Shown one piece after another: positions 39,553 through 49,416 of a stretch of DNA of 64,000 nt. Under the pieces are notes generated by a model. The model did no database searches. It was not told the origin of the DNA and saw nothing but the letters and a program-made list of their open reading frames with translations. Source of the stretch: Bauldia sp. (GTDB lineage: Bacteria > Pseudomonadota > Alphaproteobacteria > Rhizobiales > Kaistiaceae); contig JBBCGQ010000001.1 in assembly GCA_037200845.1 (NCBI GenBank), positions 2,965,001 through 3,029,000 on the forward strand, in the 5' to 3' direction. Numbering within the stretch: the first letter of the stretch is position 1; every line of letters begins with the position of its first letter. The position numbers and the translations under genes are program-made.

Positions 39553-41457
39553 ATGGCCATCCCGAACGATCCCGCGCCCCGTACCAAACCGCAGGAAGGA
39601 CCGAGCGAGCCCTTCAAGCGGGCCGTGGTCGGCTGCGTGCGCGCCATTGCCGGGAAGCCCGAGCTTGAGGTGACGTTCGCCGCCGACCGGCCGCTGCTGT
39701 CCGGCCTGAAGGCGCGCATTCCGGAGCCGCCGCGCAAGCTCACCGCCGCCGACGTCGCCATCACCCGCGGCATCGGCGATTCCCTCGCGCTGCGCCTCGC
39801 CTGCCACGATCCCGCCGTGCATCGCCAGAACGCGCCGCAGGGCAAGAACGCCCGCGCCGTCTTCGATGCCGTCGAGCAGGCGCGCGTCGAGGCGCTGGGC
39901 TCGATCCGCATGGCCGGCGTCGCCAAGAACCTCACCGCGATGCTCGAGGAGCGTTACCACCGCGGCAACTACCAGGAAGTCACCGACCGCGCCGATGCAC
40001 CGCTGGAAGACGCCGTCGCCCTGATGGTGCGCGAGCGCCTGACCGGCGATGCGCCGCCCCCATCCGCGAAAAAGATCGTCGACCTCTGGCGTCCGTGGAT
40101 CGAGGAACGCGCCGGCCGCGACCTGGCGCAGTTGACCGGCGCCATCGACGACCAGCCGCGCTTCGCGGACGCCGTCCGCGAAATTCTTACGGCGCTCGAG
40201 ATGGGCGAGGAGCTCGGCTCCGAGAAGGGCGACGACTCCGAGGAGGGCGAGGAGAACGACCAGCCGCAAGACGACGCCGAGGGCGCCTCCGATTCATCGG
40301 AAGGTTCCGACTCGTCGAGCGCCGAGGAAGTCGATGCCTCCGCCGAGGAAACCGACGCCGGCGAAGGCGAGGCCGGCGAGGCGGAAGCCGAGGAGATGAT
40401 CGACGACTCCGAGATGACCGAGGCGCGCGAGGCCGGCGAGGCCCGCCGCGCCGAGACGCCGTGGTCGAACCTGCCGCCGATGATCGACTACCACGCCTTC
40501 ACCACCAAGTTCGACGAGACGGTGAAGGCCGAAGAGCTGTGCGACATCGCCGAGCTCGACCGTCTGCGTTCCTATCTCGACAAGCAGCTCGCGCATCTGC
40601 AATCCGCCGTCGGCCGCCTCGCCAACCGCCTGCAGCGCCGCCTGATGGCGCAGCAGAGCCGCGCCTGGGACTTCGACCTCGAGGAAGGCGTCATCGACGC
40701 CGCCCGCCTGTCGCGCGTCGTCACCGACCCGATGCATCCGCTGTCGTTCAAGGCGGAACGCGACACCGACTTCCGCGACACCGTAGTGACGCTGCTGCTC
40801 GACAATTCCGGCTCGATGCGCGGGCGCCCGATCACGGTCGCCGCCACCTGCGCCGATATTCTGGCGCGCACGCTGGAGCGCTGCGGCGTCAAGGTCGAGA
40901 TTCTGGGCTTCACCACGCGCGCCTGGAAGGGCGGGCAGTCGCGCGAGGCATGGCTGCAGGCCGGCAAGCCGGGCAATCCCGGCCGCCTCAACGATCTCCG
41001 CCACATCGTCTACAAGGCCGCCGATGCGCCCTGGCGCCGCGCCCGCCGCAATCTCGGCCTGATGATGCGCGAGGGGCTGCTCAAGGAGAACATTGACGGC
41101 GAGGCGCTGACCTGGGCCCACGCCCGCCTCGTCGCGCGGCCCGAGCAGCGCAAGATTCTGATGATGATTTCGGATGGCGCGCCGGTCGACGACTCGACGC
41201 TGTCGGTCAACGCGGGAAATTATCTGGAACGCCACCTCCGCCACGTCATCGAGGAGATCGAGACTCGCTCGCCGGTCGAGCTGATCGCCATCGGCATCGG
41301 CCACGACGTCACGCGCTACTATCGCCGCGCCGTCACCATCGTCGACGCCGAGGAGCTGGCCGGCGCGATGACCGACAAGCTCGCCGAGCTGTTCGACGAG
41401 CGCACTGCTGCGCCCACCCGCGCTCCATCGCGTCCACGCCGCGCCACGCTGCAATGA
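39553..41457 (+). CDS. cobT: Cobaltochelatase subunit CobT
   Basis: Partner of CobS in the aerobic cobalt chelatase; forms the ring-shaped CobST chaperone. 634 residues: N-terminal CobT domain (about 1-215), a strongly acidic low-complexity linker (220-300, mostly Asp, Glu, Ser), and a von Willebrand factor A domain with the metal-ion-dependent adhesion site DNSGSMRG (Asp417, Ser419, Ser421). Layout and length match characterised CobT. Its stop overlaps the following gene as ATGA. It must have its own promoter or rely on read-through across the antisense gene upstream. Confidence 0.96.
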   Translation: MAIPNDPAPRTKPQEGPSEPFKRAVVGCVRAIAGKPELEVTFAADRPLLSGLKARIPEPPRKLTAADVAITRGIGDSLALRLACHDPAVHRQNAPQGKNARAVFDAVEQARVEALGSIRMAGVAKNLTAMLEERYHRGNYQEVTDRADAPLEDAVALMVRERLTGDAPPPSAKKIVDLWRPWIEERAGRDLAQLTGAIDDQPRFADAVREILTALEMGEELGSEKGDDSEEGEENDQPQDDAEGASDSSEGSDSSSAEEVDASAEETDAGEGEAGEAEAEEMIDDSEMTEAREAGEARRAETPWSNLPPMIDYHAFTTKFDETVKAEELCDIAELDRLRSYLDKQLAHLQSAVGRLANRLQRRLMAQQSRAWDFDLEEGVIDAARLSRVVTDPMHPLSFKAERDTDFRDTVVTLLLDNSGSMRGRPITVAATCADILARTLERCGVKVEILGFTTRAWKGGQSREAWLQAGKPGNPGRLNDLRHIVYKAADAPWRRARRNLGLMMREGLLKENIDGEALTWAHARLVARPEQRKILMMISDGAPVDDSTLSVNAGNYLERHLRHVIEEIETRSPVELIAIGIGHDVTRYYRRAVTIVDAEELAGAMTDKLAELFDERTAAPTRAPSRPRRATLQ

Positions 41458-42476
41458 AACACATCGTAGCGGTCGCCGCCGTCCTTGCCGCGACGGCCAT
41501 CGCCGCCGCCGCGCCCGAGATCACGCCGCCCGGCTTCCATGCCCTCGACGTCCGCACGGTGCCGATCCCGCGCTTCAAGCTCAGCACCGGCGAAACCCGC
41601 TTCGGCGCACTCGAATATCGCGGCGGTTTCGCCATGTATTCCACCGACGGCAACTTCGGCTCGTGGTCGGGCCTCGACTTTGCCGCCGACGGCCGCATCG
41701 TCGCCATCGCCGATACCGGCTTCTGGCTGACCGCGCGGCTGGTCGAGGACGGCGACGAACTGGTCGACCTCGCCGAGCCGAAGATCGGCGTGATGCTGGG
41801 CGACAACGGCCAGCCCGCGCCGAACAAAGTCTCGACCGATGCCGAGAGCCTGCGCATCGTCAACCGCGCGGGGCGCGAGACGGCGCTCGTCTCCTTCGAG
41901 CAGAAGGCCGCGGTCCGCCGCTATGCCGGCCCCGACTTCGCCGCCGCCACGCCGACCCATCCGCCGCTGCCGAAATTCGTCGCGGGCCTCCGGCGCAACC
42001 AGGGCCTGGAAGCCCTGGCCGTGGCGCCCGCCGCCAGTTCGCTGGCCGGCGCGACGATCGCGATTGCCGAGCGCTCGCTGGACGGCGCCGGCAACCATCG
42101 CGGCTTCATCCTCGACGGCGCCCGGCCCGGCCCGTTCCAGATCCGCCGCTCGGACGACTTCGACATCTCCGATGCGAACTTCCTGCCGAACGGCGACCTG
42201 CTCATCCTCGAGCGGCGCTTCTCGTACATGGGCGGCTTTGCCATGCGCATTCGCGAGATCGCGGCGGCGAGCATCAAGCCGGGCGCCACCGTCGACGGCA
42301 CGACGCTGATCGTCGCCGACAACACCTTCCAGATCGACAACATGGAAGGCCTGGCGGTGCGCACGTCGGCGACCGGCGACACGCTGCTCGACATCGTCTC
42401 CGACGACAACCACGGCTTCCTACAGCGCTCGATCCTGCTGCAGTTCAAGCTCGTGGCGCCCACCGCCACGCAGTAG
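41454..42476 (+). CDS. Esterase-like activity of phytase family protein (exported)
   Basis: 340 residues with a clear signal peptide ([20 protein letters not shown]). The beta-propeller-like body has the family's recurring motifs: [57 protein letters not shown] and [14 protein letters not shown]. These proteins are named for sequence similarity to phytase-like esterases; the substrate is unknown. ATGA overlap with cobT suggests a shared transcript, although a role in B12 synthesis is not implied. Confidence 0.87.
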   Translation: MKHIVAVAAVLAATAIAAAAPEITPPGFHALDVRTVPIPRFKLSTGETRFGALEYRGGFAMYSTDGNFGSWSGLDFAADGRIVAIADTGFWLTARLVEDGDELVDLAEPKIGVMLGDNGQPAPNKVSTDAESLRIVNRAGRETALVSFEQKAAVRRYAGPDFAAATPTHPPLPKFVAGLRRNQGLEALAVAPAASSLAGATIAIAERSLDGAGNHRGFILDGARPGPFQIRRSDDFDISDANFLPNGDLLILERRFSYMGGFAMRIREIAAASIKPGATVDGTTLIVADNTFQIDNMEGLAVRTSATGDTLLDIVSDDNHGFLQRSILLQFKLVAPTATQ

Positions 42477-42719
42477 CCGATCACGCTCTTGTGTGTCCGC
42501 CACACGGACAAGTGGCGCGCGAGCCACAGGCTGGCGCAGGTCGCAGAAAGGCGCGGCGGCCGCGGCGATAACACGTCGGTTTCGAGCCCACCGAGCACAG
42601 CAAGACTCGCGATGGTTGCCACCTTGTCAGAACTGCCCGTGCGGATGGGTGTTGCGATCTCAGCATTAATTTACTTTTCATCGCCAACATCCACCGCAGG
42701 ATTCTCCGGAGGCAATGCG

Positions 42720-43424
42720 ATGAAGAGTTGGATCGTGGCAGCAGCATCAGTCGTGCTGTCTGGCGCAGCGGCGCACGCCGCCGACCTTGGTACCTTCGAG
42801 CCAGCACCGACACCTCCGCCCGCCGCGGCCTATAGCTGGACCGGCGTCTACGTCGGCCTGCAGGGCGGCTACTCCTGGGGCTCGGCGCCGCAGACCTATG
42901 ACAACGCCTTGATTCTCTTGCCCATCAACACCCAGAATCCGCACGGCTGGGGCGGCGGCATCGAAGTGGGCGCCAACTACCAGTACAACAGCGGCCTCGT
43001 CGTCGGCCTGGAAGCGGATGCCACATTCGCCAACATCACCGACACGGTCGATGACAACTTGGGCAACGCCAATTTCCCGCCGCCGCCCAACAACACCGTG
43101 ACCGCCACCGTCGATCTCGCCGCCAACCTTCGCGGCCGCGTCGGCTTCGCTTTCGATCGCACGCTGTTGTTTGCCGCCGGCGGCGTCGCCGTGGCGCACA
43201 ACAAGGTCGATGTGACCGCAGGCGATCTTCACGATCAGGCGACGCTGTGGGGCTGGACCGCAGGCGGCGGCATCGAGCAGGCCGTTACGAACAAGATCAG
43301 CGTGAAGGTCGAGTACCTCTACACCCAGCACGGACCCCACACCTGGTTTGCCGGGCAGCCCTTCTCGTCAACGGGCAGCGACTCCGGCAGCACCGTCCGC
43401 GCGGGGCTCAACCTGCATTTCTAG
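42720..43424 (+). CDS. Outer membrane beta-barrel protein (Omp25/RopB-like)
   Basis: 234 residues with signal peptide (IVAAASVVLSGAAAHAAD) and a barrel of alternating residues. It has the motifs YSWTGVYVGLQGGYSWG, NYQYNSGLVVGLEAD, LRGRVGFAFDRTLLFAAGGVAVA and a C-terminal GLNLHF ending in Phe, needed for BAM-mediated insertion. This is the porin-like family common in rhizobia and Brucella. ATG at 42720 has CCGGAGG 8 bp before it. The 243-bp upstream gap holds an AT-rich stretch near 42658-42680 that may be its promoter. Confidence 0.9.
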   Translation: MKSWIVAAASVVLSGAAAHAADLGTFEPAPTPPPAAAYSWTGVYVGLQGGYSWGSAPQTYDNALILLPINTQNPHGWGGGIEVGANYQYNSGLVVGLEADATFANITDTVDDNLGNANFPPPPNNTVTATVDLAANLRGRVGFAFDRTLLFAAGGVAVAHNKVDVTAGDLHDQATLWGWTAGGGIEQAVTNKISVKVEYLYTQHGPHTWFAGQPFSSTGSDSGSTVRAGLNLHF

Positions 43425-43448
43425 CCGGCTCGCATATCCGAAAACGAA

Positions 43449-43473
43449 AAACGGCGCCCGCGAGGCGCCGTTT
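43449..43473. terminator. Bidirectional terminator between the porin-like gene and rpmB
   Basis: AAACGGCGCC (43449-43458) pairs perfectly with GGCGCCGTTT (43464-43473) around a 5-base loop. T runs follow on both strands. It lies 24 bp from each convergent stop codon and can serve both genes. Confidence 0.88.
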
Positions 43474-43497
43474 GCAATTTCCAGCCGTTGCCGATGC

Positions 43498-43797
43498 TTA
43501 CGAGGCCGCGGCGACCGCCTCGGTCTTCTTCGCGATCTGCCGCTTCAGCTTCAGCGCCTTCGCTGACAGATCGGTGTCGCGCGCCTTGAGCAGGAACGCA
43601 TCGAGCCCGCCGCGCGCCTCGACCGAGCGCAGCGCGTGCGAGGTGATCCGCAGGTGCACGTTCTGCTTCAGCGCGTCCGAGATGAGCGTCACCTGGTTGA
43701 GGTTCGGCAGGAAGCGGCGGCGCGACTTGTTGTTCGCGTGGCTGACGGTGTTGCCCGTCAGGACCGCCTTGCCGGAAAGTTCGCAACGCCGTGACAT
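43498..43797 (-). CDS. rpmB: 50S ribosomal protein L28
   Basis: 99 residues, the long alphaproteobacterial form. Starts [29 protein letters not shown] (shown as [15 protein letters not shown] and [11 protein letters not shown]), the universal L28 N-terminus, followed by [20 protein letters not shown] and [21 protein letters not shown]. The ATG at 43797 is fixed by homology. It is preceded by a strong promoter match and followed by a shared terminator, so it is a monocistronic unit. Confidence 0.97.
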   Translation of the reverse strand: MSRRCELSGKAVLTGNTVSHANNKSRRRFLPNLNQVTLISDALKQNVHLRITSHALRSVEARGGLDAFLLKARDTDLSAKALKLKRQIAKKTEAVAAAS

Positions 43798-43876
43798 CTC
43801 GAATAATCCTCGTTTTCCAAGGGATTGCGCCTCGGAGGCGCGGCAAAGCCGCCAAATCCCGCCGGAAGGCTGCGTT

Positions 43877-43905
43877 CGTATAGTGATGCCGGCATTCCGC
43901 GTCAA
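43877..43905 (-). promoter_or_regulatory. Strong candidate promoter of rpmB
   Basis: On the minus strand TTGACG (43900-43905) and TATACG (43877-43882) are separated by exactly 17 bp, about 80 bp before the rpmB start. This is close to the vegetative sigma consensus. A short GC-rich leader with possible hairpins separates it from the start codon. Confidence 0.65.
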
Positions 43906-44048
43906 GGAAATTGGCCGTGGACGGCTCCGCTCCGCCGGGGTGACGGCCTCGGCGAACTGGCCTAAGTATGACCCTGTTACCCCCGTTGCGGTTAGGGGTA
44001 AGGGGAGAAGCCGGGAGAAGCCGGCTGAACAATAAGCAGTTGGGGTCT

Positions 44049-44904
44049 ATGGCGCGAGGGCAATTCCCGCGATCGCCGCAAAGGGCGGTCGCATCCTTGC
44101 CGGGGGGGCTTTTGCTCCTTGCCACGCTTGGCGCCCCCGTATCCGCGTCGTCCGGCGCCGGGGTGACGCTCCAGGCCACCTATATGATCGCCATCTCGGG
44201 GATCAATATCGGCCGCGCCGACGTCAAGGCGCGCTTCACCGACAAGGGCTACGCCGCCGCCATCGCCGGCTCGACCTATGGCGTCAGCCGCTTCGTTTCC
44301 GACGCGCGCGCACGCTAGCCCGGCTCCGGCCGCATCAGCGGCAACAGCGTCCTGCCGGCGTCCTATAACCTCGAGACCAGCGAGAGCGGCTTCGCCACCA
44401 GCGTCTCGATGACCCATGCGCGGCGGCGCCATCGTCGGCCTGCAGGCGATACCGAACCTGCCCAAGGCCTCCGACCGCGTGCCGCTCACTGCGCAAAGCC
44501 CGGCAGAACGTCGTCGATCCCGTCGGCGCCTTCGTCGTGGCGATGGACAAGCCGTCCGATGCGCCCGACGGCAACCGTGCCTGCAACCGCGTCGTGCACG
44601 TTTTCGACGGCTGGAAGCGCTTCGACATCCGCCTGTCCTACAAGGAGACGCGGAACGGCAATGGCGACGGCAAGGTTCTGTCTGCGCCGCCCGCTACGTG
44701 CCGGTCGCCGGCCACCGCACCGGCGACGACGACGTCGCCTACATGGCCGACAACCAGCGCCTCGAGATCTGGCTGTCGCCGGTTGCCGGCACCCGCTACC
44801 TCGTGCCGACGCGCATCCTCATCGGCACCAAGGTCGGCGACCTCGTCATCAGCGCGCGCAGTTTCGACGTCACCGCCGGCGAGCAGCAGGCGAACGCCGG
44901 TTAA
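44049..44904 (+). pseudogene. DUF3108 domain gene, disrupted by a stop codon and three frameshifts
   Basis: The pieces reconstruct a DUF3108 periplasmic protein: ATG at 44049, signal peptide (LPGGLLLLATLGAPVSA) and QATYMIAISGINIGRADVKA; in-frame TAG at 44316-44318; then GRISGNSVLPASYNLETSE; an extra base near 44413 shifts to MRGGAIVGLQAIPNLPKASD; another near 44484 shifts to RKARQNVVDPVGAFVVAMD and CNRVVHVFDGWKRFDIRLSY; a missing base near 44680 shifts to CAARYVPVAGHR and RILIGTKVGDLVI, ending at TAA 44904. Order relative to rpmB and the helicase is the normal one. Either recent decay or sequencing errors; four lesions in one gene and none detected elsewhere favour decay. Confidence 0.88.
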
Positions 44905-45280
44905 GACTTATCCACAAGTTATCCACAGGCTTTCCACAGCGAGTCGCGGCACGCGGTGAGGCCGCGTCAACCGCACCGGCAGCTTAACGGAACCCAGGAA
45001 ATCCAAGGCGAAGACAGACGTTCATCGTGACCGGAGTCTTGTCTCCGGTAACCGCCCACCACATGTGGGGGAGAACGGATCGGGACTCATCGCGCGGTCC
45101 AGATCGTTTTCGCCTGAGTGAGAGCCCGACTCGCTGAGGATTAACAGCGCACAGGCGACCGTGAATTTCGCCCCGATCGTGTGTCGCTATGGTACAGGAG
45201 AGGCGCGGTCGCACTCGCACTTGCCGTCTTGAGGGGCTCAGGCGGCAGAGACACGGAACCCGCGTTAGTTTTCGGTCAGC
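44905..45280. other. 376-bp gap with three phased DnaA-box-like sites and hairpins
   Basis: Two perfect TTATCCACA boxes (44908-44916, 44919-44927) and a third, degenerate CTTTCCACA (44930-44938) lie in the same orientation with starts exactly 11 bp apart. Downstream are four GANTC sites (about 44941, 45035, 45080, 45130), the hairpin ACCGGAG-TCTTGT-CTCCGGT (45030-45049) and a CACATGTG palindrome (45060-45067). No gene on either strand is convincing. It forms the upstream region of the helicase gene. Confidence 0.6.
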
Positions 45281-48200
45281 ATGAATCTTTCCGATAAGCC
45301 CGAGAGTGCGGGCGGCCGCAACGTGGTCGCGGTGCTTGGGCCCACCAACACCGGCAAGACCCATCTCGCCATCGAGCGGATGCTGGCGCACGCCTCCGGC
45401 GTGATCGGCCTGCCGCTGCGCCTGCTCGCGCGCGAGGTCTACAACCGTGTCGTGCAGCGCGTCGGCGTCGAGCAGGTCGCGCTCATCACCGGCGAAGAAA
45501 AGATCATCCCGCCGAACGCGCGCTTCAAGGTGTGCACTGTCGAGGCGATGCCCGAGCGGACCGACGCCTCGTTCCTGGCGATCGACGAGATTCAGTTAGC
45601 CGGCGATCTCGAACGCGGCCACGTCTTCACCGATCGCATGCTGAACCTTCGCGGCCGCGACGAGACGCTGCTGCTCGGCGCCGCCACCATGCGCGGCATC
45701 ATCGAGAATCTCCTGCCCGGCGTGAACGTCGTGACGCGCCCACGCATGTCGCTGCTCACCTACTCCGGCTCGAAGAAGATAACGCGCCTGCCGAGCCGCT
45801 CGGCGGTGGTCGCCTTCTCCGCCGACGAGGTCTACGCCATCGCCGAGCTGATCCGCCGCCAGCGCGGCGGCGCCGCGGTCGTGCTGGGCTCGCTCTCGCC
45901 GCGCACGCGCAATGCCCAGGTCGAGCTGTTCCAGTCCGGCGATGTCGATTTCCTCGTCGCCACCGACGCCATCGGCATGGGCCTCAACCTCGACGTCGAT
46001 CACGTCGCCTTCGCCTCGGATCGCAAGTTCGACGGCTATCAGCACCGCCGTCTTTCCTCCGCCGAACTGGCGCAGATCGCCGGCCGCGCCGGCCGCCACA
46101 TGCGCGACGGCACCTTCGGCGTCACCGGCCGCGCCGAGCCGTTCGAGGATGCGCTGGTCGAGTCGCTGGAGAGCCACCGCTTCGATGCGGTCAAGGTCGT
46201 GCAGTGGCGGAACCGCGATCTCGACTTCTCTTCGCTCGCCGCGCTGAAGGCGAGCCTCGACGTCGCGCCGCAGCGCCAGGGCCTCACTAAGGCGCCGCCG
46301 TCGGTCGACGTCGATGCGCTGGACCGCGTCGTGCGCGATGTCACGATCGCCGACATGGCCGTCGGCCGCGACCGCGTCGCGATGCTCTGGGACATCTGCC
46401 AGATCCCCGACTACCGCAAGATCGCACCCGCCAACCACGCCGAGCTGGTGTCGACATTGTTCACTTTCATGGTCAAGGAAGGCGCCATCTCGGATAGCTG
46501 GTTCGAGAGCCAGGTCGCCTTCGCCGACCGTACCGACGGCGACATCGACACCCTCGCCAACCGCATCGCCCACATCCGCACCTGGACTTTCGCGGCTAAC
46601 CGTCCGAACTGGCTGCGTGACCCGCACCATTGGCAGGAGCGCACGCGCGCGATAGAGGATCGTCTGTCGGATGCCCTCCATGAGCGGCTGACCGCCCGTT
46701 TCGTGGACAGGCGGACCAGCGTGCTGATGCGGCGCCTGAAAGAGAACGCGATGCTGGAAGCCGAGATCACGACGACCGGGGACGTGATGGTGGAGGGGCA
46801 GCACGTCGGAAACCTCGACGGTTTCCGCTTTGCGCCCGACCCGAATGCCACCGACGGCCCCGAGGCAAAGGCGCTGCGCGCCGCCGCCCAGAAGGCGCTC
46901 GCCGGCGAGATCGCCAACCGCGCCGACAAGGTCGCCACCGCCAACAACGGCGACCTCGTGCTCGCCGGCGACGGCGCATTGCGCTGGCAGGGCGCGATCA
47001 TCGCCAAGCTCACCGAGGGCGACGACGCACTGAAGCCGCGCCTCATCCTGCTCGCCGACGAGGCGCTGCCCGCCCCACAGCGTGAGCGCGTCCAGGCGCG
47101 CATCGATCTGTGGATCGCCAATCACATCGAGACGCTGCTGAAGCCGCTCGTCGATCTCCGCAACGCCGAGACGCTGCCGGCACCGGCGCGCGGCATCGCG
47201 TTCCGCCTGTCGGAAAATCTCGGCGTCATCGAGCGCAGCGACATCGCCGACGAGGTGAAGGCGCTCGACCAGGAGACGCGCGCCGGCCTGCGCAATCTCG
47301 GCGTCCGCTTCGGCGCCTATCACATCTACGTGCCGGCGCTGCTCAAGCCGGCGCCGAGCGCGCTGCTTGCGACGCTGTGGGCGCTGAAGAACGGCGGCCT
47401 CGATGTCGCCGGCCTGCCCGAGCTGTCGCGCCTCGCCGCCTCCGGCCGCACCAGCGTGCCGGTCGATACGGCGATCACCCGGCCGCTCTACCGCGTCGTC
47501 GGCTACAAGGTTGCCGGAAACCGTGCGGTACGCATCGACATCCTCGAGCGCCTCGCCGATCTCATCCGCCCGCTCATCGCGTGGCGCCCGACAACCGAGC
47601 AGCCGGAGCCGCCGCCCGGCGCGATCCACGGATACGGCTTCACCGCGACGGTATCGATGACGTCGCTGCTCGGATGCTCCGGCGAAGATTTTGCATCGGT
47701 GCTCCGCTCGCTGGGCTACCGCGTCGAGCGCAAGCCCGTCCAGCCGAAGCCCGCCGCTGAAGCCGCGCCCGCTGCAGAAGCGACGCCGGCCGAAGGCATG
47801 CCGCCGGAGGCCGCGCCAGTCGCGGAAGCGGCGCCTGTCGTGGAGACGCTGGCCGCCGAGCCGCCGGAGTCGGCCGCCGCGGAAGCCGCCGTCGCCGAAC
47901 CGATCGACGCTGCGCCCGTCGTTGCCGACGCGCCGGTCGCCGAAGAGGTGGCTGCTGTCGCGGAGGCTCCCGCCGTCGAGACTCCAGCCGAGCCGCAGTT
48001 CATCGAGATCTGGCGCCCCGGCCGCAAGGATCGCGACCAGCAGCCGCCGCGCCATCGCCGTCCACAGCGCCGCGACGCGAAGGTCGAGGCGAAGCCTGCG
48101 GCCGATGCCGCCTCGCCGGCCCCGGCCGACGCCGCGACACCGGCAACCAACGGCGAGACACGCCCGCCGCGTCCGCAGCACCACGCCCGCCCCGACCGCA

Positions 48201-48445
48201 AGGACGGCGAGGCTGAGCGCAGCAACAACCGCCGGCCGCGTCCCGAGGGTCGCCGCGAGCGCAACGACGGCGGTCGCGACCGCGGCGATCGTCCGCGCCG
48301 CGAGCCGCGCTCGGCCGAGCCGATGCGCTTCTCGACCGAGCCGCCAGCCGGCGATAAACGCAACAAGCCGATCGATCCGACCTCGCCGTTCGCCGCACTC
48401 GCCGCGCTCAAGGCCGCGCTCGAGGCGAAGGAGCGCGGCGGCTGA
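45281..48445 (+). CDS. SUV3-like ATP-dependent RNA helicase
   Basis: 1054 residues, DExH/D superfamily 2. Walker A GPTNTGKT at 20-27, motif II DEIQ at 102-105 (the SUV3 form), motif V ATDAIGMGLNLD, motif VI QIAGRAGR at 265-272. Mitochondrial SUV3 unwinds RNA for degradation; the bacterial group includes MgpS of rhizobia. After about residue 820 comes an Ala/Glu/Pro-rich stretch, then a strongly basic low-complexity end (RRPRPEGRRERND, RDRGDRPRREPRS), probably an RNA-binding disordered tail. ATG at 45281. The next gene, an S4 protein, overlaps its stop. Confidence 0.92.
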   Translation: MNLSDKPESAGGRNVVAVLGPTNTGKTHLAIERMLAHASGVIGLPLRLLAREVYNRVVQRVGVEQVALITGEEKIIPPNARFKVCTVEAMPERTDASFLAIDEIQLAGDLERGHVFTDRMLNLRGRDETLLLGAATMRGIIENLLPGVNVVTRPRMSLLTYSGSKKITRLPSRSAVVAFSADEVYAIAELIRRQRGGAAVVLGSLSPRTRNAQVELFQSGDVDFLVATDAIGMGLNLDVDHVAFASDRKFDGYQHRRLSSAELAQIAGRAGRHMRDGTFGVTGRAEPFEDALVESLESHRFDAVKVVQWRNRDLDFSSLAALKASLDVAPQRQGLTKAPPSVDVDALDRVVRDVTIADMAVGRDRVAMLWDICQIPDYRKIAPANHAELVSTLFTFMVKEGAISDSWFESQVAFADRTDGDIDTLANRIAHIRTWTFAANRPNWLRDPHHWQERTRAIEDRLSDALHERLTARFVDRRTSVLMRRLKENAMLEAEITTTGDVMVEGQHVGNLDGFRFAPDPNATDGPEAKALRAAAQKALAGEIANRADKVATANNGDLVLAGDGALRWQGAIIAKLTEGDDALKPRLILLADEALPAPQRERVQARIDLWIANHIETLLKPLVDLRNAETLPAPARGIAFRLSENLGVIERSDIADEVKALDQETRAGLRNLGVRFGAYHIYVPALLKPAPSALLATLWALKNGGLDVAGLPELSRLAASGRTSVPVDTAITRPLYRVVGYKVAGNRAVRIDILERLADLIRPLIAWRPTTEQPEPPPGAIHGYGFTATVSMTSLLGCSGEDFASVLRSLGYRVERKPVQPKPAAEAAPAAEATPAEGMPPEAAPVAEAAPVVETLAAEPPESAAAEAAVAEPIDAAPVVADAPVAEEVAAVAEAPAVETPAEPQFIEIWRPGRKDRDQQPPRHRRPQRRDAKVEAKPAADAASPAPADAATPATNGETRPPRPQHHARPDRKDGEAERSNNRRPRPEGRRERNDGGRDRGDRPRREPRSAEPMRFSTEPPAGDKRNKPIDPTSPFAALAALKAALEAKERGG

Positions 48446-48819
48446 GCGAAGACCGCCAGCGCCTCGACAAGTGGCTGTGGTTCGCCCGCATCGCCAAAAG
48501 TCGCACGCTGGCCCAGAAGCTGATCGTCGACGGCCGCGTCCGCATCAACCGCGAGCGCCGCGACACGGCGAGCGACCTGGTCAAGCCGGGCGACACGCTG
48601 ACCGTCACCCTCGACCGCACCATCCGCGTGCTGCGCGTTGTCGGATGCGGCGAACGCCGCGGCCCGGCGACCGAGGCGCGGCTGCTCTACGAGGACCTGA
48701 CGCCGCCCGAGGTGCCGACGCCCACCGCGCCACGCGACGGCGGCGCCGGCCGGCCGACCAAGCGCGACCGGCGGGCGATCACGGCGCTGAAGCGTGGGGA
48801 CATGGAGGATGAGAGGTAG
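48442..48819 (+). CDS. S4 domain RNA-binding protein (Hsp15-like), apparent CTG start
   Basis: 125 residues. The S4 domain fills the first 65: DRQRLDKWLWFARIAKSRTL then AQKLIVDGRVRINRERRD then LVKPGDTLTV, the Hsp15/HslR pattern, which binds free 50S subunits carrying stalled tRNA or rRNA. The tail is basic. The frame has no ATG, GTG or TTG between an upstream TAA (48355-48357) and the S4 domain; the only plausible start is CTG at 48442, eight bases after GGAG and overlapping the helicase TGA (CTGA). The next ordinary start, GTG at 48628, would delete the domain. Confidence 0.85.
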   Translation: MSEDRQRLDKWLWFARIAKSRTLAQKLIVDGRVRINRERRDTASDLVKPGDTLTVTLDRTIRVLRVVGCGERRGPATEARLLYEDLTPPEVPTPTAPRDGGAGRPTKRDRRAITALKRGDMEDER

Positions 48820-48825
48820 GCACCC

Positions 48826-48958
48826 CTCCCCAAAACGCCTTCGGCGTTTTGACCCTCCCGCAAAGGGGAGGGTTCGCCGCGCTGCGCGACCGGGACTCCA
48901 CTTGAGCCCTCCACTTGCGGGAGGGCCAAAACCGCATCGCGGTTTTGGGGAGGGGTGT
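48826..48958. repeat. GC-rich intergenic inverted-repeat element (family A)
   Basis: About 133 bp between the S4 and ferredoxin genes. ACCCCTCCCCAAAACGCC at the left is matched by GGTTTTGGGGAGGGGT at the right; inner pairs are ACCCTCCCGCAAAGG with TTGCGGGAGGG. It includes the hairpins AAAACGCC-TTC-GGCGTTTT and AAAACCGC-ATC-GCGGTTTT. Confidence 0.8.
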
Positions 48959-49077
48959 CTCTCCTCCTCACCGCCTCCGACACAAAGAGCGCCCCAGACG
49001 AAACGCCAAACCTTGCGCCCATCACCCGAACCGGCTAACCGAAACCCGCGCCTTTTCCGGCCGTTCCGAGACCCGCC

Positions 49078-49416
49078 GTGACCTACGTCGTCAACGAAAA
49101 CTGCATCAAGTGCAAATTCACCGACTGCGTCGAGGTGTGCCCCGTCGACTGCTTCTACGAGGGCGAGAACATGCTCGTCATCCATCCCGACGAATGCATC
49201 GACTGCGGCGTGTGCGAGCCGGAATGCCCGGTCGACGCGATCAAGCCGGACACCGAGCCAGGCCTGGAGAAATGGCTGAAGGTCAACGCCGACTTCGCCA
49301 AGCAGTGGCCGAACATCACTGCCAAGAAGGACGCCCCGCCCGACGCCAAGGAGTTCGAGGGCCAGCCCGACAAGTTCGAGAAGTTCTTCTCGCCCAACCC
49401 CGGCGAGGGCGATTAG
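49078..49416 (+). CDS. fdxA: Seven-iron ferredoxin FdxA
   Basis: 112 residues from a GTG start. It holds both clusters: [17 protein letters not shown] (Cys9, 12, 17, 21, 25) and [12 protein letters not shown] (Cys40, 43, 46, 50), the pattern of [3Fe-4S][4Fe-4S] FdxA with the C-terminal extension [19 protein letters not shown] small cytosolic electron carrier; partner enzymes are not identified. It precedes carD after a 416-bp gap. Confidence 0.96.
   Translation: MTYVVNENCIKCKFTDCVEVCPVDCFYEGENMLVIHPDECIDCGVCEPECPVDAIKPDTEPGLEKWLKVNADFAKQWPNITAKKDAPPDAKEFEGQPDKFEKFFSPNPGEGD

Noticed and set aside
44984-45391. 135-codon minus-strand frame in the gap before the helicase
   Set aside because: It overlaps the helicase start on the opposite strand, has no ribosome-binding site and no recognisable motif.
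45596-48184. 862-codon minus-strand frame inside the helicase gene
   Set aside because: Antisense to a clear SUV3-like helicase and without recognisable motifs.
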